A DNA stretch of 64,000 nucleotides from Aptenodytes patagonicus (GCF_965638725.1 NC_134982.1:42336799-42400798), one strand, 5' to 3'; shown: positions 36,138-48,810, numbered from the stretch's first letter. Program-made: numbers and translations. Notes: generated from the letters alone by a model not told the origin.

Positions 36138-37165
36138 ATTTCAGTTGGAAGGGACCTACAATGATCATCTAGTCCAACTGCCTGACCAATTCAGAGCTGA
36201 TCAAAAGTTAAAGCATGTTATTAAGGGCATTGTCCAAATACCTCTTAAACACTGACAGTCATGAGGCATTGACCACCTCTCTAGGAAACCTGTTCCAGTG
36301 TTTGACCACCCTCTTGGTAAAGAAATGCTTCCTAATGTCCAGTCTAAACCTCCCCTAATGCAGATTTGAGCCATTCCCATGCATCCTATCACTGGATCCC
36401 AGGGAGAAGAGCTCAGCACCTCCTTCTCCGCTTCCCCTCCTCAGGAAGCTGTAGAGAGCAGTGAGGTTGCCCCTCAGCCTCCTTTTCCCCAAACTAGACA
36501 AACCCAGAGTCCTCAGCCACTCCTAATAGGGAATTCCTTCCAGCCCTTTCACCAGCTTTGTTGCCCTCCTGTGGACACATTCAAGGACCTTCACATCCTT
36601 CTTAAATTGTGGGGCCCAGAACTGCACACAGTACTCAAGGTGAGGCTGCACCAACGCTGAATACAGCGGGATAATCACCCCTTTTGACCGGCTGGTTATA
36701 CTGTGTTTGATGCACCCCAGGGTGTGGTTTGCCCCGCTTGGCTGCCAGGGCACACTGCTGGCTCATACTGAGCCTGCTGCCAACCGGCACCCTGAGATCC
36801 CTTTCTGCAGGGCTGCTCTCCAGCCACTCCTCTCCCAATTTATACTTGTGCCCGCTGTTACTCCATACTAGGTGCAGAATCTGGCATTTGGACTTGTTAA
36901 ATTTCACTAATCATTGTCTAATGCTCCAATCTATCTAGATCCCTCTGCAAGGCCTCTTGTCCCTCAAGCGAGTCAACAGCACCTCCCAGTTTGGTATCAT
37001 CAGCAAACTTGCTAATGGTGCATTCAACTCCTCTATCCAGATCATTGATAAATATATTGAACAGGACCGGCCCTAGAATTGAACCCTGAGGAACACCGCT
37101 GGTGACTGGTCACCAGCCAGATGTAGCCCCATTCACTACAACCCCTTGAGCTCTGCTCTTCAGCC
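36138..37165 (-). mobile_element. CR1 LINE, about 1 kb of 3' half, antisense
   Basis: Starting with 'tttcagttggaagggacct', the plus strand runs through the antisense ORF2 C-terminus and up into the RT domain ('ttggtatcatcagcaaacttgc' is the F-A-D-D-T-K block read backwards; 'gaaccctgaggaacaccgctggtgac' is the SGVPQGS block). Several stops and frame changes show it is dead. The 5' truncation lies at about 37165. Confidence 0.93.
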
Positions 37166-40100
37166 CCCCTTCAGTTCTGCCCCTTTTAGGCTAGGCTGCT
37201 GCAGGTAGTCATCAAACACTAAAGACACTGTGAAATGTGGGTTATCTAGCTTCTTTGGTATCATGAAAACACATGATTCACTGAATCAAGTGTGATCATA
37301 AGTAGCACATAATGTTTGTGACTACAATCAATAAATTTATTCTCATGACAATAGTAAATGACCCTTATAGCAGCATAGTTGACCAGAACAGAATTAAGAA
37401 ACTAAATAACTTACCGTTTGCACCAGATTAAAATACAAAATATTTCAGGAAATTCAATTATGATGAATCTCTTTAAATAATAGTTACTATAACTCATCAG
37501 CCTTAACATTGCTTGATTTTTATACCTATTACATGCTCATTTATCATACCAGCTTGTACCATCAATGATTTCATTGTCTGTCATTAATAAAACAGTAACT
37601 GAAAGATCAATAAATTGATATTCTGGCAAGAATATTCTGATGTGATTAAGCTCTAAATACATGAAAGAGAAATTAAACCTATGAAGTAACAATGGTAGGA
37701 AATCTGCAACTACAGTACCTTTAGCAACTGACTCTCCTCTGGCAATCTAGAGGAAGGCTTAGATAATTATATCCTAATCCTATGCAATATTCTCTCAAAA
37801 GTAGCACTCTATTTTTACCTCTCAACCTGATTTTCAAGGAAGACATACAAAAAAGGTGAGCCTTTTAAACAAAATTCACCTTCTTGTTGACAATTCAGTC
37901 AAGACACGTTTATTTTATGATCTTTTACAGTCTTTCCCAAACCTCTGCTGACTTCCCTGTTTCACAGATGCTAATTATAAATTTCTTTTGCTCCAAGAGG
38001 GATAACTCTCTCTCAAGAGAGAGCCTTCAGTTCTTTCCCTCATGGCACCCCATGTTCCAGAAATTTTCTTCATTTAACCTTTTTCACTGAAATCTGTCTA
38101 GTTGATTAATGCAATTAGTAACTTAATTTCACCATCCTCATGACAAAACAAAGACTATCTAAACCCACAGTCACATAAACAAGGAATACCTGCCCCAGAA
38201 GTAGCACAATCATCAATAGGCTTAAACAGATGATGAAAATACATCCCAAGTGCTGTTCTAAATTATTTCAGTCAGGAATTTGCTACTTCTTTGTTAGACT
38301 TCATGTGTCTGAAAACTTTCTTTTGCCCCCTAAATACATTATGTAATCCTCTAACTGTTAACATCTACTCTTCTATATATTCTATTATTAAAATTATCTC
38401 AAGAAAGTGCTGACATGCTTAAAAGTTTGTGTATTTTTTCTGCTAAATTACCTGATCTAATTAGAGACGTGATTTCTTATATATACTTTGTCTCCTGTCT
38501 GTCCTTAGATCACCACAGCTAAACCAACATTATCATTAAAAGGGCAATCATTCTTTTAAATATACTATTTTCTGCAGCTATAACACTCTTCAGCTATGAA
38601 TTGCTGAAATTAACATTTAAGTTAAGATTTTCAAAAGCACTTGTCATGACCCACAACTGATGCTGTTGAAGCCTTTCTTGGAGATCCATTGATTTTAAAG
38701 GAAGAAAAATAAGGCCAGTACTAAAAACCTTCACATACCTTGGCCTTTTGTACCTAACTCCCATTGAAATCAAATGCCTAGGTAAGTTAGGTAGGTAGTA
38801 ACTTTCAGGTGTACCTGATTAGGTATGATCTTTCTTCCTGCTGCTGTATGTCACTGCTGAGCAAAGAGTATGTAACATCTGGCTCTCAAGTGGGCATTCA
38901 TCTTTTTGTGAGAGAATATTTCACAAGAACAGAAACATCAGCTGTCTCTCTTGGTGTGTTTGATTTGTCACTATGAATTACGAATGGTAGTTCTGTTATT
39001 AGGATCCTCCAACAGGATTAGGACATCACATCTGTGTTTGTGAAAGAAGAAAAGGAGGCGTAGGAAAATAAGAAATGCACATGATTTTCCCCCTCCTTGT
39101 ACTTGACATACACGGTAGGCACTATGCAAACTCACCTTTACACACTTTCTCTTCTTCTATACTGTTTGCAAAACAGACTTTAACCAGCTTAAAATCTAAC
39201 AAAATGATCTGAAAACCAGGATAAAGCCCTGAAAATACAGTGTTTGCTACGACATGAGTCTAATGCAAAGGTAACCCAACAAAAGCCATCTATGAAAATA
39301 AGGAAGGCTTATTACATAAGGCCCCAAAACAGCCTCTGAGAAACCTAAAATCTGAGTCCAGATGTAGCTTTGCTTCCAAGCCCCACAGAATTTTTGTTTT
39401 CTCCTATTTTCTCCCCTTTCTGGATCCATCTCCAAATAAAAAGAAAAAAGGAACATATAAGAGTATGCTCTAGGTAAGAGTTTATTTTCCAGGTGTGCCC
39501 ATATCAAATGCATGACAGTTAACATTCATTGGTTTCCTGAGATAGTAATTTCTTCTTGAGAAGCACCCGGAGGTATACAACAGTTCAGTATCTCTCCATG
39601 CTAACTTACCAAGACTTGTTTTCTTCTACATCTAGCTATTGTAGAGCAATAGTTGCAAGCTTTTTGTAAATGCTTTGTTTAGTCTCCAAGAAGTTGTCAA
39701 CAGAAGCTGTTTACACATCTTATCATGACCTCTCCTCGATCTATGAAAAACAATGGCTAGTTCAAGCACTACCCGTTTTGCTCATTCACAGAAACTGCAA
39801 AAGAAGTATGAAAATAAGTAAGGATGAAGCAAGAAGTGTTCCATCTATTATTGTTTTATTTTTTCTTCCAGTAACAAATTGTTTTAATAACTGGGCTAGT
39901 TCTAAAACACAGTAAATACCACGTGAAGGACATATGCCATGCACATATTTGCCAAATATGACTACCACTGTGATTAATTTAACTATAAGAAATCTCAAAC
40001 AAATTAATATTGATAAGATGTTTAAAATGAAATGTTACTCTGGGTTTTGCTAGGTTCATAAGCAATGGAAGAAAATATTTCATACATGGGGTATTTTTGA

Positions 40101-40238
40101 TAGTAACTGGACAGACAATATGCAGCAGCAGGAATGATTAAAAATCTTCCACTTAAAATGTTATGCTGTTTTTGTGGAAACTTAAGCCAATGAAGTTTCC
40201 ATGTTTGGAAGAGCGCCAGTAACTCGACACAATCACAC
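37166..40238. other. Unique AT-rich intergenic DNA
   Basis: Nothing recognised apart from a minus-strand AATAAA at 39855-39860 that could serve the candidate terminal exon at 40239-40298. Confidence 0.5.
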
Positions 40239-40298
40239 TTAGAGCTCTCTAGGTTTCACATGAGTCCGTTGCTGCATGGTGGCTTCATACACAAAATA
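40239..40298 (-). CDS. Candidate terminal coding exon of an unassigned minus-strand gene
   Basis: The minus strand shows a near-perfect acceptor CTTTTTTCATTGCAG, then a phase-0 frame of 19 codons (YFVYEATMQQRTHVKPREL) and TAA. A minus-strand AATAAA lies about 380 bp downstream (39855-39860). In phase it could follow the segment at 45339-45469 read in its longer frame. The gene lies on the same strand as MAMDC2 and about 39 kb upstream, where CFAP95 would end in mammals. The residues do not match the CFAP95 C-terminus I know, so I give no name. It could be a lncRNA exon or chance. Confidence 0.3.
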   Translation of the reverse strand, partial: YFVYEATMQQRTHVKPREL

Positions 40299-40803
40299 CT
40301 GCAATGAAAAAAGAACAAGACAACATTCAAACTGCTTTTACATCTCCAGATATATAAAAAATACAGGTTCTACCTTATTCCAGTTATTTATGGCAGAATC
40401 ACTTCTCTTGTTTCAGGTTTCAGTTGCAGGGAAAGAAACCAACTAAGGAACAGCACAATAAAAGGTTTGTATGAAAATCCCCAAATAAAACCTACAATTT
40501 GTAACTCAGAGTGGCCAGTGTTTGGGATGGGGGCTATAGTTATTTTAATTCTATAGAATTGAGCTTAAGCCATCTGCATATTAAAAACACTAAAACCACT
40601 GAGAAAATATCTTCTTAAAAAGTCCTGAAAAGATTCCACATGCTGGATGCAAGATGAGAAAGATCTTACTGTTTATCACCTTGACTCAAGACTTAGGTAT
40701 CTCCATTTGGTTCTGAGATGAGACAGTGGAGACAAAAAAAAAGCAAGCTTATCTGGCTTTGGTTACGAGTCTGGTTCGATGATGTTACAGTGATTACAGC
40801 ATT

Positions 40804-40853
40804 TAAAAAAAAAGCCAAAAAACCAAACCAAACCAAAAAAACCCAAACCCTGA
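40804..40853. repeat. A-rich (AAACC)n-like simple repeat
   Basis: An A9 run followed by irregular AAACC, AACCA and AAACCC units. Confidence 0.75.
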
Positions 40854-41805
40854 GAGATTAAAAGAAGCAAAAGCAAGAAGACTACATAGTTTCCAAAAAA
40901 TGCATTTTGAAAATTCTTTCCTAATAAGCCAAGATTTGTGGCTGCCTGCAGCTGGAGAAACCTAACAAGACATGTTCTTGCTGGCTTTTACAGATGGATG
41001 GGGCCATGCATAGTCCAGACTCAAGGGTATCCATTTAGGTAAACACAGCAATCATTCATGGGTTTTGTTACATTTTCTACAGTTTTCTGAAGTTTTCTAA
41101 TGATCGGGACATTCAAGATTGACTACCTTCTAATTAACAAGAACATGAAATTTTGACAGTGGTCAAATGAGAACAAATTTTATTTATGTCTGGAGATCCT
41201 CAGCTAAGATAAATCTTCATATCTCTGTTGACTTCAGTGAAATTACTTGTATGGCATTTGAAAACACTCTATCAATATGTCATAATAGTTTTAAGACATA
41301 GCTGTCGATACTCTCATCAGATATACATCCCTCAAATTCAACTTGGTGGTCTAAATATAATTGTCAAAGGAATGTTAAACTGATTTGGTGTTTAACTGTG
41401 ATATGAACTGATTCAAGCCCTCAGTTCAGCTCCTACCCTCGAAATTCTGAAAGGAGATTCACAAGAGAGGCTGAAAATTCAATTCTACTCAATTGTAGTG
41501 GAAGCAAACAGAGTACTAACAAAAGTAAAAAAGTAAGACTATGCCAGTTACAGCAGGCATCCAAGAAAATTTCTGACAAACCTTCTGACAGATCCTTTAT
41601 AAATCACATACAGCTTTAATGTCAAACTTAAAGTTTATTAGAGGCAGAGGAATCTCGTGCACAGACATACACATCAAACCTTTAAAGCCTTTTAAAACTT
41701 TCATAACAACTTCTTTGACCACTCCAATTTTTGCCCACAGGGAGAAGAGTATGAGAAGGGGAAATATTTCTTTCTGTATAAATCTTTCTTCTCTCATCAC
41801 AGAGA
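40854..41805. other. Unique AT-rich intergenic DNA
   Basis: Nothing recognised. Confidence 0.5.
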
Positions 41806-42310
41806 ACATACAATCACTGAGTTTGGAAGGGATGTCAGAAGTCCAGCCTCTGCTCAAAGCAGGGTCAATACTGAATTCAGAACAGAATGCTCCGGGCTTT
41901 GTTTAGTTAGGTGTTTAAAACCTCCTGAGATAGAGATACCACAACCTCTCTGGGAAACCTGTTCTACTACTTCAGTATCCCCCATAGTGGCTTTTTTCCC
42001 TTATATCCAGTTAGAACCTTCCCTGTTTTAGCTTACAGTCACTATCTCCTGCTCCTGTGCATCTCAGCAAAGTGTGGCTCTGTCATCTCAGTAACCACCT
42101 CCTCAGCACTGGAAGGCTGCCATTTGGTCCCCAAAATCCATCTCTTCTCCAAGCTGAACAAACCCATCTCCCTCTTCCCTTCCTCCCAGAGCCTGTGCTC
42201 CAGCCCCTGACCATCCTGGTGGCCCTTGCTGTATTCAGGTTCATTAACACCTTTGTTAGCTGGTGGCTCAAAACCGAATGCAGTTGTCTCACAGACTCTA
42301 GATGAGACAT
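41806..42310 (-). mobile_element. Old CR1 LINE 3' portion, antisense
   Basis: The plus strand has decayed versions of the usual phrases: 'gtttggaagggatgtcagaagtcc', 'cctcctgagatagagataccacaacc', 'ctctgggaaacctgttct', 'agcttacagtcactatctcctgctcctg', 'ctccagcccctgaccatcctgg'. It is among the most diverged copies in the window. Confidence 0.8.
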
Positions 42311-45300
42311 CATATAATAGACAATATACCTTAAGTTCAGTTGATCAAATGCCCCTCAGGAATCATGGGACTCTCCATTTCTGCCATTTTAACAGTCATT
42401 GACAATCAAGACAGAAAGCTGCAGAATTATCTAAAGCTGTCGAAGTTAGTAATTCATACTCTTCAGTAGGCCAATACGGGTACTATGGCTCATTGTAATC
42501 TGTGACTAAGCTTTATTTCGCATCTATGAATACCCAAAAGGCCACCTGTACCAATTAAATCAGAAAAAGTCCTGTTTTCTGTTACTGCTTTCTGAAAATA
42601 TGTATACATAATTTTCTTAATAAGGCAGTGCACTGAGATAAAATACAGCTTTTACTTGTTCTTTGACACCTAAAGTAATGATTAATATGCTTGAACAGCT
42701 AGGCCAAGATAGTAAAAAATGTCTGCTGCTTAGACTTTCAAATGGATACCAAAAAGCTATTTAGTAGCCTCAGGTCAGTACCTGGACTACAGTAATTTGG
42801 ACATAAAACGTATGGTATGGGTAGTAGATGTTTGTACTAAATAAGAATGCAGTGCAGGGGAAACCTTCCTCCCTCCCCTCACAAAAATCAGACAAAGCTC
42901 TTGAAGTAGTTTGTTGGATTCATTTTCCCCTTGCACATTCTCTCATGAGTTGTAGAAACCTTGATTTTGTCCCAGCTTAACTGCACATAGATTTAGTCTT
43001 GCTTTTCCATTTTTAGTTTGACAGGTAGCTTACCACAAGATGAGGAAATCTGAACAACTATAATGCTCATATGGGTCAGAGAAAAAAGTGTAGTTAGATG
43101 GAAAGTTCGTCTGGGATATTGCTGAGGAGAAGGTCAATATCTGACCTTCTTAATTAGTGTCAAACTCTTTGCTTCTGGTGGCACTAGCACATATTTACCA
43201 CCGTCTGTTTTATCAGAGGCAACTGCTTTATTCAAGAGTATGCAACAGCCTGTTTTCAATCCTATCAGCCCTTTCTTAAGTCCTGTATTTTAAGTGTATT
43301 TCCAGAGATGCCTGAAAACTGTCCTCCAACATTTGTCAACTGAAAAACCACAAAAAAGGACAAGTGGGACACAGTTCTTATTTCATTCAAGGTTTCAATT
43401 GCATAGGGAACCACTGGTCACTCATGTCTTTATGCACACAGGAAACAATGTAATCACACTCATTATAGCATCTGTTTCATTATTTAAAAAATCTCTGAAC
43501 AATAATTGTATTTACTAATGCTGATTTAATTTCTATTTCCCAGCCAGAGAGATGATGTAGTTGATGAACTGTGTGGAAACAGGTTGCCCATGCAAGATTT
43601 ACCACAAATACCCAGTTAAAGTCCTAAGGGACTGCAGGTCCCACACTGCTCCATTTCTACAGCTGAGCGTTAGATGATTTATCCACTGCTACTTAGCTGG
43701 AAATCAATCAGTACACAAAATTGATTCAATAAAATTAAGCTGACTAAGCTTTCTATGCTTGTGGAAAAGCAGATGGTGATGAGTCTGTTTCATTAACTAG
43801 ACTTTTGGGACATATACTCATTTGTTACTACAAAATACCATAAGAAAGTGGCTTTTGCCAAAATCTCCCCTCTTTCTAACTCACTGAATCACTATTTATA
43901 TCAGGGTGATGATAAACTATGAATTTCTTTTTGAGAGAGTTGTCTGTACATCCTCATTTATCAGAGGCAAATTAGCAGGACAATCTCTCAGAAGGCAGTG
44001 TGCATTTTTATAAACCAACTGTAGTGTTCTTTGGAAAAGAAATCATATTCAGATGCAATGTCAAAATGACTTTAAGCAATGCTACTAACTAGGTTTTGTT
44101 TGTCTGGATTTCTGTATTATTTGGAGGTGACATAGAGGTGGGAAAGAAAAGAAAAAGAAGTAAGTAAAGTGCTGGAGGTAAGTCACCAATACGGCATTAG
44201 CCGCAGTAGAGAGGGAGATTAATAATTTTTCAGAGTAGGCACCTGATCTATGCAAAAAGGCCGTTCAACACAAAATCCTTTCAAAATTGAGTAAGTTGAC
44301 CTATGTGTTTTAGATTGATAACCCCCTAAATGATTCATTTTGGTGAAATATGTATATATTTTAAATAACACATCAGTAGTACCTTAAAGAGGCTTTAAGG
44401 TACATTACCTACATCAGTGATACCACAAAGCTACAGCCCTGCATACAAATGGTCTCATGTGGGTAAATAGCAATAAGCAGTGCCTCTGCTCTCCAGAGTA
44501 GGCTATACCTCATCATGGTAAAATGTTTAGAATGACATTTCTGAATTTGGGGAATAGAACAAAATGTTAAAAAATAATCCTAAAGTATAACTAATTACTT
44601 GTCAGGAGTTTAGATGCATGTATATCTTCCATCAAAAGTTTAAAAGATCCAGCATGTAAAATGCCCCAAAATAAGGTAGAAATGCCAGATTTCCTAACAA
44701 GAGCCAAACAGTCATCACCATTAGTGTTCTTTATTTCAAAGTCATTGCAGTGCTTTCAGACTTACAGAGAGTAACATTTATTTTTATTATGGCTATATTT
44801 TATTTTTATTATAGCTATATTTTGATACTGTTACAGTAGTATATAGTAGTAGGTCTTTTACATTTAGACTAGCAGAAGTTTTTACCAGTATGGATATATA
44901 GTCATACTTAAGTATTATATTGTGCAACCAATAGATTTGCAAATAGCACACTGATAGCTCTTTGCCTAAATGACAATGGTTTCAAGGCAAAGAAGAAAAA
45001 TAAACCCCACCTTTATCTGTAAAATGCAATATAAAGTACTAAGTCATCTCTGGCAAGAGTTGCACCAGAACATCTGATTGCTGACACCCATTTATGAAGT
45101 TTGGATATCCTCAAACTACATCTGCACCAAAAGATCAAAGGAGGACAAAAGAAAGGAGTAAAATACATATACAGGCCCTCTCTCTGCAAGCTACATCTTG
45201 CGCTCTAGAATCTAAGTTTTCATTTAAACTGCCTTTCTGTATTTTGCCTATGCTTTTCTAGCCTATGCATCAGAGGGAATCAGTTTGGAAGTCAGCATCC

Positions 45301-45338
45301 TTTTACTGCTTTTTTCCAGTCTTGGAAGGGAAACTTAC
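42311..45338. other. Unique AT-rich intergenic DNA
   Basis: No assigned gene. A good acceptor (GTGTATTTCCAG at 43292-43303) precedes a plus-strand frame open to about 43518, but no convincing donor follows. A 22-bp tandem duplication lies at 44777-44820. Confidence 0.45.
44777..44820. repeat. 22-bp tandem duplication (two copies)
   Basis: tttatttttattatggctat and its next copy differ by one base (g to a) in 22. The low divergence points to a recent slippage event. Confidence 0.9.
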
Positions 45339-45469
45339 GCATACTGACAACGAAGAGCAGATTAAAAAGCAGTTCTGAACTACACTGTGTTGAACTTTGT
45401 TATAATCTTTCCAAACTTTTTCTTCTGTGCTGGATATCTTCCACCATACAGATCTGTAATGTTCTTCAC
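45339..45469 (-). CDS. Candidate internal exon of an unassigned minus-strand gene
   Basis: A long pyrimidine tract (TTTTTTTTCTTTCAG) precedes 131 nt that end at the donor ATGC|GTAAGT. Two frames are informative. Entered in phase 1 it is fully open for 43 codons (from EEHYRSVWWK to SSLSVC), leaves in phase 0 and can join the 40239-40298 segment. Entered in phase 0 it reads VKNITDLYGGRYPAQKKK and then stops after 29 codons. I recognise neither. The splice signals are better than average, but the coding status is unproven. Confidence 0.3.
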
Positions 45470-46435
45470 CTGAAAGAAAAAAAATGAAAATCATGAGTAT
45501 TTTAAAGTGATCTGAATGACATCCTGAGAAAACAGGTCCAGAGCCTGAAAGACATTCTGTCAGTTTCCTGAAAATCAATCACTATTAGTTTGAGTTTCCA
45601 GACTTACTGCATTCCATCTGGTATGAAGAAATGTTTAAATAGTAAACAATTAATGATAGAAAACTGATCTGAATCAAACAGACTTACAGGAATTTGTTAG
45701 AGGTGCACATTAATTCCTGCATTCAGGGAAGGTCGTTGCTGAAGACTTAATAATATGTGTCTGTCACAAAATATTGTTCCTTCTGCCATAGCTAAAAATC
45801 AGCAAAACAAATTAATAAGTACCATCTTCAGCATGCATTATTTTGCTTATTATTTCAATATTTCTTTGGTTTTCAACAACACCTCTTTCCAATTGATATA
45901 TATAGAAAACTTTTACCTTAAAACACACAGATTAAATCTTAACCATATTTGTATCATATAATGCTATGCGTATTGTCAGGCCATACACCATTCTCATCCA
46001 CATCAGACACCCTCCATCAGCATGGCTTTAGCTCAGGGGTTAAAGGTCTGGATTGATCAGGGGAAAATTCTAAACATGAAGTCCTTCAGACATGGGATTG
46101 AAGCAGCTGTTTCAGTTCATCATGCTACAAATTATAATTTCAGAGGTCCAGTTCAGAGTTCTCTAACACACAAGTCATTTAGCATGGACTTCTGGAACTC
46201 CTCAACATAACTTCCTTATATTCCATGATGATAAAGGGCTGAGAAAGATAAGCTTGATATGTAATGATTCAAGTCTGCAAGAAAGCAGAAGAAAACTCAC
46301 ACACTTATCTTCTGGTGAAGTAATCCAAAATCTGATGGAGTTTTTATGGAAAATGATGTATTATTTACCTCTAGAACTATCTTTGTAATTTTATCACCTT
46401 TCCTGAAGAAGAGGATCTATACTTCTTTACAAAGA
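45470..46435. other. Unique AT-rich intergenic DNA
   Basis: Nothing recognised. Confidence 0.5.
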
Positions 46436-47242
46436 ATGATGGAGAAATGGGCTGACAGGAACCTCATGAAGTTCAACAAGAAGTGCACAGACCTGCACCT
46501 GGGGAGGCACAACCCCATGCACCAGCACACACTGGGGGCTGCCCACCTGGAAAGCAGCTTCACAGAAAAGGAACTGGGGGTCCTGGTGGATACCGCATTG
46601 ACCATGAGCCAGCAATGTGTGCTTGTGGCAAAAAAAACCCCAACAGCATCCTGGGCTGCCTTAGGAGGAGTGTTGCCAGCAGGTGGAGGGAGGTGATCCT
46701 TCCCCTCTGTTCAGCACTGGTGAGGCCACACCTAGAGTACCGTCTCCAGTTCTGGGCTCCCCAGTACAAGAGAGACATGGACATACTCGAGAGAGTCCAG
46801 CAATGGGCCACAGAGATGATGAAGGGACTGGAGCATCTCTCCTGTGAGGAAAGGCCGAGAGAGCTGGGACTGTTCAGCCTGGAGAAAAGAAGGCTCGGGG
46901 GGATCTTATTAATGTATATAAATACCTGAGGGGAGGGTGCAAAGAGGACGGAGCCAGGCTCTTTTCGGTGGTGCCCAGTGACAGGACAAAAGGCAATGGG
47001 CACAAGGTGAAACACAGGAGGTTCCCTCTGAACATCAGGAAACACTTTTTCACTGTGAGGATGACTGAGCACTGGCACAGGTTGCCCAGGGAGGATGTGG
47101 AGTCTCCCTCCTTGGAGACACTCAAAAGCCATCTGGACATGGTCCTGGGCAACTGGCTGTAGGTGTCCCTGGTTGAGCAGGGGGTTGGACCAGATGACCT
47201 CCAGAGGTCCCTTCCAACCGCAACCAGGCTGTGATTCTGTGA
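46436..47242 (+). mobile_element. CR1 LINE 3' copy (young), sense
   Basis: It begins in the post-RT region (EKWADRNLMKFN) and ends with the short tail gattctgtga at about 47242. Over the shared 600 bp or so it is nearly identical to the antisense copy at 22103-22751. A short A-run slippage at about 46630 shifts the ORF2 frame; after that the '[18 protein letters not shown]' region and the 'HWHRLPRE' C-terminus are clear in other frames. It is 5'-truncated and cannot move on its own. Confidence 0.96.
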
Positions 47243-47555
47243 ATACCAGCGAGCAGCTAACTGTCAGGCCATGGGTTCAAAAATACAAGTTTCTGTACTC
47301 AAGAAAGCATGGGGAGTTTATTTTAGCCATAGTGCGATGGTGACTACGCTACTTTCTGCAACGGTGTAAACTAAATTTTCCAGTGGAAGGTTCTAGAACG
47401 TGCAGCGGTACCACAACAGGCCCTGAAAAGCATGCTGAAGCCCACTCCTTTGTCATTCATTGCACCCTTCTCACCTTCTCACACTAGTGTGGCTGCTGTG
47501 AGCTCACTGTCTCTGGGCCACCCCTCCACAACTATGCGTGGCTTTTTACCCACAG
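47243..47555. other. Unique DNA between CR1 and the candidate plus-strand gene
   Basis: No feature is called here. It ends in the acceptor-like GGCTTTTTACCCACAG. Confidence 0.5.
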
Positions 47556-48308
47556 TGCTTCTCCTTCCTGAAGACCCAGCTCAATATTATGCGCCAAATT
47601 CAGTTGTTATTTCAAGTGAAGATCACCAGGGAACAGTGGCAGACTCAGGCCTACTCACTATGGCGTTCATCACTGTTAACTGAAAACTCACCTGTGTTTC
47701 AGACACAGGTGAGTATTCCCTAACAAACACACAGTTCTTAAACACATGAGGAAAGCAGTATTTCAAATACCATCTTCATCACTGCCTCATCCATTAGTAA
47801 ATAAGTCTACAGTCAAAGCTATTTGGTGAGAAAAATATGCAATAAATTATTTCAATACAGGAGAGGCCCTGGGCAATATGTAAAATATTGCATATTTTTC
47901 TGTCTCTTTGTTTTTGTTTTAAGACTAGCATTCAAACATCATCTCATATCGTAAATCAACGGGTAGTATTCTACAGAACATTCTCATTAAGAGGAGTGTA
48001 TTTCAGCCACGGCATTTTCTTAGCACAGCCACATAGAGGAAATCCATCTATCTACAACCAGAGCTTCAAGCCAAGGTAGGTCAACTCTCTACAGGCATCA
48101 GCAATAACGTTTTATTGCACCCCCTAGTGTCTGAGGACAGGCTTCTGTATGTTTAAAAGTGATTATCTTCTAATCGGTCTTGTCTTTACATCAAATCATT
48201 TTCCAGCAGCCACAGCCAAACTCAGGACATTATAACAAAATACGTGAAGTGCAAGTGCTTTTTACTATAAAAGCCTTTTCATTTTTCACTTTTTTCTTCA
48301 GACCGTAT
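47556..48308 (+). CDS. Candidate 3' coding exons of an unassigned plus-strand gene
   Basis: Three segments fit together. Exon a (47556-47708) follows CTTTTTACCCACAG, is exactly 51 codons in phase 0 (from CFSFLKTQLN to NSPVFQTQ), and ends at CAG|GTGAGT. Exon b (47924-48075) follows a strong pyrimidine tract ending GTTTTAAG, continues in phase 0 for 50 codons plus two bases (TSIQTSSHIV to YNQSFKP), and ends at CCAAG|GTAGGT. Exon c starts at 48301 after CACTTTTTTCTTCAG and supplies R-P-Y and a TAA at 48306-48308. AATAAA at 48781-48786 could end the transcript. The introns are 215 and 225 bp. Earlier exons were not found. The gene would run away from MAMDC2 and opposite to it. I recognise no family; it may be a novel or lineage-specific gene, a lncRNA with chance frames, or an error of mine. 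Confidence 0.35.
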
Positions 48309-48810
48309 TAAAAGAGCATTTAGTACTTTCACTGCAAGTTCGAAGCCTTGAGTGACTGCTTCTGAAAATAAGCATTGAGGAGTTACTCCAAAAACCACAA
48401 CCTCATAAGACTGTTAAGCCCAAGTCCAAAAAGGTTTGAAAAATGAGGCTAGGGTCTAATATAAATCAGTTTTCTACAATTCCAGTAAGAACTGCTGTTC
48501 CAGTGGAACATAGCCACGTGGTTTCTTCTTTGTCACATTTAGAAATGGCAACATATTACTGGGATTTAACAAAGAAGGAATGCAAAAAATGCTACACATC
48601 AGAAATTTATGTGCTATCTCTGTTTGCCCTGGACTTGAGAAACTTTTAATCTCTCCCTTCTGCAATGAGTATTAAATGGTCTTTCTACGAGTCAGATGAT
48701 TCAATATGAAATGGGGCTTTGTCAGCCCTACCTAAGAAGTGAAGTAAAAACAACTGTGCCACCATCTCAGTTAATGATGAAATAAAACAAAAGAGCTCCT
48801 CCATTACATT
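48309..48810 (+). other. Possible 3' UTR of the candidate plus-strand gene
   Basis: After the proposed stop at 48308 there is about 480 bp to AATAAA at 48781-48786. An open frame at 48443-48649 (ends DLRNF) lies within and may be chance or an alternative terminal exon (acceptor TTTCTACAATTCCAG at about 48485, phase 1, not matching exon b). Confidence 0.25.

Noticed and set aside
43304..43518. Possible plus-strand exon after GTGTATTTCCAG
   Set aside because: A good acceptor and open frame, but no convincing donor.
46483..47343. Multi-frame coding potential in the 46.4-47.2 kb region
   Set aside because: It is CR1 ORF2 and 3' UTR in sense and antisense frames.
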